64,000 nucleotides of DNA from Hirsutella rhossiliensis (lineage: Eukaryota > Ascomycota > Sordariomycetes > Hypocreales > Ophiocordycipitaceae): positions 4,650,001-4,714,000 of the forward strand of contig NW_025408667.1 in NCBI RefSeq assembly GCF_020360975.1, written 5' to 3'. This document shows, piece by piece, positions 61,269 through 64,000 of this stretch. The stretch's first letter is position 1. Each line of letters starts with the position of its first letter. The notes beneath the pieces were generated by a model. It was not told the DNA's origin. It searched no databases and was given only the letters and a program-made list of their open reading frames with translations. The translations under genes and the position numbers were made by a program.

Positions 61269-61364
61269 TATCGCGAAGACTATTGCGCTACGTAGGCAAA
61301 AGTAGAACGCGCTCCGATAGGTGCGCTGCAAATAATATATATCTAGTAACCGCGTCTTCCGATA
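61269..61364 (-). repeat. TRIM 5' LTR (right)
   Basis: This 96-bp LTR starts TATCGCGAAG and ends GTCTTCCGATA. It differs from the left LTR by five transitions only and is followed by the TSD ATTAT. Confidence 0.92.
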
Positions 61365-61369
61365 ATTAT

Positions 61370-64000
61370 AGAGCTTCTATTAGCGGTTAGAAAGATACCT
61401 ATTTCCGGGATATTTCCCGTTAAGTGCCTATAGAAATAGAAGATAGCTAGATCGCTTACCTTAGCGGTAGGAACGACGCCTAGAAGAATTAAGAGCGGAA
61501 CTTCTATAATACGACTTACTAGCTTACCTAGCCGATCGTTAAAGCCTATAAGAACGAATTAATAACCTAGAATACGTTCTAGCGACGAGGTAATATTAGC
61601 TATAAGTAATAGAGCTATATAGAAATCGGCATAGTATAGCTTCCCTTGCCCCGCCCTAACTACCTCTATTAAAAGGATAAAGCCCTAGAAGTTCGCTAAG
61701 AAGTTCGCTAAACTATAACGAATAAAATAAAGAAGAACCTCTAAATAATACTACCCCTACTAGTACGTTCGCGATAATAACCCTAGCGAACTAGCTAGTA
61801 AGTCTAATTATAAAAGAAGCTCTTATAAGACTACTAGTAAAAGCTATAGTAAGAGAAACTAAGGATAATACTACCGTAAACCCTCCTTAAGCACCCTTAG
61901 TATATATTAGACTAAAAGATATAAGGAAGTTTAACCTTAATAGCCCCTTTAATATAACGTTCGACGTCCTTAAAGAAACTAAGAAAACGATTATATATAG
62001 AAGTATCGATCGATTTATTGATTCCTTAAAATAGGTAGCTATCCGCGGACCGGAATACGCTAATAAACTAATAATATTAATTACTAGCTTACTCCGCGGA
62101 ACCGCTATTAAATAGTATTTCGGCGATCTTAGTGAGTCCGACTAAGCTATACTTTATACCCTAGGCTAGGGATATACCGCCTAGTGCACTAAACTATAAA
62201 AACGCTTCGCTATCCGGCTAAAAGTAGCTTTAAGATCGTTATAAATAGAACGATTTACTACCTTAGATATTATAAACGGAGCCGACTTCTATAAATAGAT
62301 ATTAAAGCTCCGCTAAAAAGCAAAAGTAGTACTATACTTAGAAGAGCACCTTACTATACTAGTCTATTAACGACTAGATATATTACTATAAGAATTATTC
62401 CGCTAACCTACTAGTCTAGAATTATTCGATACTTAGATTAATAACTATAAGTAACTTATCTTATAGTTAGAAACTAAGCTAATAGTTAGGTTATAGGGGA
62501 AGATAAGTAACGTAGTAAAAGGATATATATAAGGCGGGTTACGCGAAACTAAGAATAAGACTATAGTAAACTCTGCTTTATTTATAGCTAAACTAAGCGG
62601 CTAGAAACCCTAGGAATAAGGATAATTCTAATAGAAAGGAAATATAACGACTATATTAAGATAAAATAATCTACGCTAGATAGATAGGGGCCTAGTACTA
62701 AACTAGTTAACTAGTCCCTAAACTAAACTATAGCCTTAGGATTCGAAACTAAAGGAGGGCTCTTAGGAAAACCTAATTATTATTAACCTTGCCTATTAGC
62801 TTTAAGCGGTACTAACTAACGACTAGGGCGGGATCTATCTTTCCTAGGAAATATAATACTAGATCCTATTTACCTAGGATAAAGGGCTAGAAGATAATAA
62901 TACTACCGCCGATATAGGAGAAGAAACTAAAGAAATAAAAGATAAGATTCTATTTATTCCTAATATAATAGAACTAAAACCTATAAGACCGAGCCGTTCG
63001 CTTAGAATACTAAGGAACTAGCTAACTATAAAAGCAGCGCTATAAACCGAAATATTAAATCTATTAAAGCCGTCCTAGTTTACGTACGCCTAGATATCTA
63101 TCTTTAGAACTAAAGGCCTAGACTAGCTATTAAACGTATATATAGACTCTAGTATAGCCCGCTCTATAATTAAGGAAGACTAGCTTAACTACTTTAATAA
63201 TATAACCCTCGATATAACCTAGTAGGTCCTACTATCTAGTATAAGGAAAAGCTAAACTAAGGGTTAAGCGACCTTAATAATAAATATCCTAGGGAAATAA
63301 GGAATAGGATTTAAGGTTAGATAGTTTACTATTAGCGCCTAGGTAGTCTAAACCCTATCTATAGGATTATTACTTAGATAAGATTTCTTAGTACTAAATA
63401 AAGTCGATATCTTAAATTCTAAGGGAATAATATTTATTAGCTTATATAGTAACTTAATAGTTATAGCTCGCTTAACTTAATAGGGCTACGCGATCCGTTA
63501 TTAGGTTACGTACTAAGCTAACGTCGACGTCCCTATATATAGGATAGAACGCCTACTAGTATAGATTAAGGACGTACTAAGGGATCGTAACTTAGTATTC
63601 TTTCTAAGAGACCTATTATTAGCCTATAACCTAATCCGAGGTATAACTCTAGTTATAGCAGTTAATACTACCGCTCGCCGCGTTAGATTTAAAAAAGGAT
63701 AGTACTTAGGGACGCTAGTAGACCTTAGCGATAAAATATAGTTCTTATAGATCGACCTACCTAAGGAAACCCTAGCTAAGGTAACTCCGACTAAAGAGCT
63801 AGCTATACGTAAAACTATAGAATATAGCGACCTATAATAAGTTACTAACCTATTAGTAGAAACCCTAGAAATAACTACTTTAGAGGACGTTAAGATCTAT
63901 AATTAAAACCCTATATTTATAGAAAAGATCTAATATATAGTCGCCTCCTTCCTAACCCTATAGAAGGACTAGGGTACTATTAAGGTCTACCTAGACTACT
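61370..64000 (+). pseudogene. Element G gag-protease remnant
   Basis: At about 61990-62240 the plus strand reads with RFIDSLK, IRGPEYANKL and LLRGTAIK segments, followed by KRFAIRLKVALRSL, resembling retroelement Gag capsid domains (the W positions are TAG). At 63142-63180 IDSSIARSII fits a retropepsin active site in which D-S-G became D-S-S by G-to-A. The frame continues to the end of the window. Stops are TAA/TAG at expected Trp/Gln positions. I cannot tell whether the protease is fused to RT beyond the window. Confidence 0.6.

Larger units (their letters stand above)
60978..61364 (-). mobile_element. TRIM (terminal-repeat retrotransposon in miniature)
   Basis: This 387-bp element is flanked by the 5-bp TSD ATTAT (60973-60977, 61365-61369). 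It has two 96-bp LTRs and a 195-bp interior without coding capacity. The left interior border is TACCCCCTTA, identical to that of Copia F (complement of the polypurine tract). The right interior border is CCCGGGCTTATAAC, the complement of the half initiator tRNA-Met primer site. The LTR tip TATCGCGAAG equals the Copia F LTR tip read on the minus strand. The two LTRs differ at five places, all CpA/TpG versus TpA. It is non-autonomous; I infer mobilisation by a Copia F-like element. Confidence 0.9.
60064..64000 (+). mobile_element. Element G, 5' part of a Gypsy-like retrotransposon
   Basis: It begins where Gypsy A2 homology stops, with TATTATAAGACACC, a plausible LTR tip. The first about 0.8-0.9 kb has no coding motif and probably holds the 5' LTR and leader. 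Gag-like coding on the plus strand lies around 61900-62350 and a protease site at 63145-63153. The other LTR and reverse transcriptase lie beyond the window end, so assignment to Gypsy rests on layout only. It carries the TRIM at 60978-61364. RIP is moderate. Confidence 0.65.

Overview
This window looks like a gene desert from a filamentous ascomycete (Pezizomycotina) genome. Nearly all of it is transposon DNA decayed by RIP (repeat-induced point mutation): CpA and TpG are almost absent, TpA is in great excess, and old coding frames are full of TAA/TAG stops where Gln (CAA/CAG) or Trp (TGG) is expected. I see no intact host gene, rRNA, functional tRNA or CRISPR array. Because CA/TG becomes TA, LTRs that once began TG and ended CA now begin and end TA. 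I used this together with target-site duplications (TSDs) to set element borders.

Layout. 1-2240: unclassified decayed DNA with a 24-bp tandem repeat. 2246-8883: Gypsy A1 (minus strand, TSD AAATA), holding a solo LTR of Copia F (3075-3532) and a 697-bp element (4977-5673). 8889-10326: unclassified. 10336-27293: a Mutator-like transposon (MULE, 9-bp TSD ATTACCTAT) split by Gypsy C (11397-18431, TSD CCTTA) and Gypsy B1 (20348-27283, TSD ATTAG). Gypsy C itself holds a solo LTR (12123-12608) and an un-RIPed 381-bp MITE-like element (13534-13914). 27303-35176: solo LTRs, fragments of Copia D and Gypsy A, a second 697-bp element, and the end of Copia E. 35177-42297: Gypsy B2, 5'-truncated and more decayed, holding a solo LTR and a third 697-bp element. 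42298-44235: unclassified. 44236-47077: Copia D3, interrupted by a young un-RIPed Copia J (47083-50618, TSD TCCTC, LTRs about 99% identical), which has gag, protease and integrase but no reverse transcriptase. 50878-60063: Gypsy A2, split by a full-length Copia F (51443-57825, TSD ATATA). 60064-64000: the 5' part of another Gypsy-like element (G), carrying a 387-bp TRIM (60978-61364, TSD ATTAT).

The insertion order can be read from nesting and empty sites. The MULE is older than Gypsy B1 and C, and Gypsy C is older than the MITE-like element and a solo LTR. Gypsy A2 is older than Copia F and G, and G is older than the TRIM. Copia D3 is older than Copia J.

The most notable observations are: the TRIM, whose PBS, PPT and LTR tips match the full-length Copia F; an accessory open frame antisense to gag-pol in the 3' region of Gypsy B; the RT-less, multiply frameshifted but recent Copia J; three exactly 697-bp elements with TSDs; and CpG-to-TpA double changes between Gypsy B1 and B2, suggesting decay in two steps.
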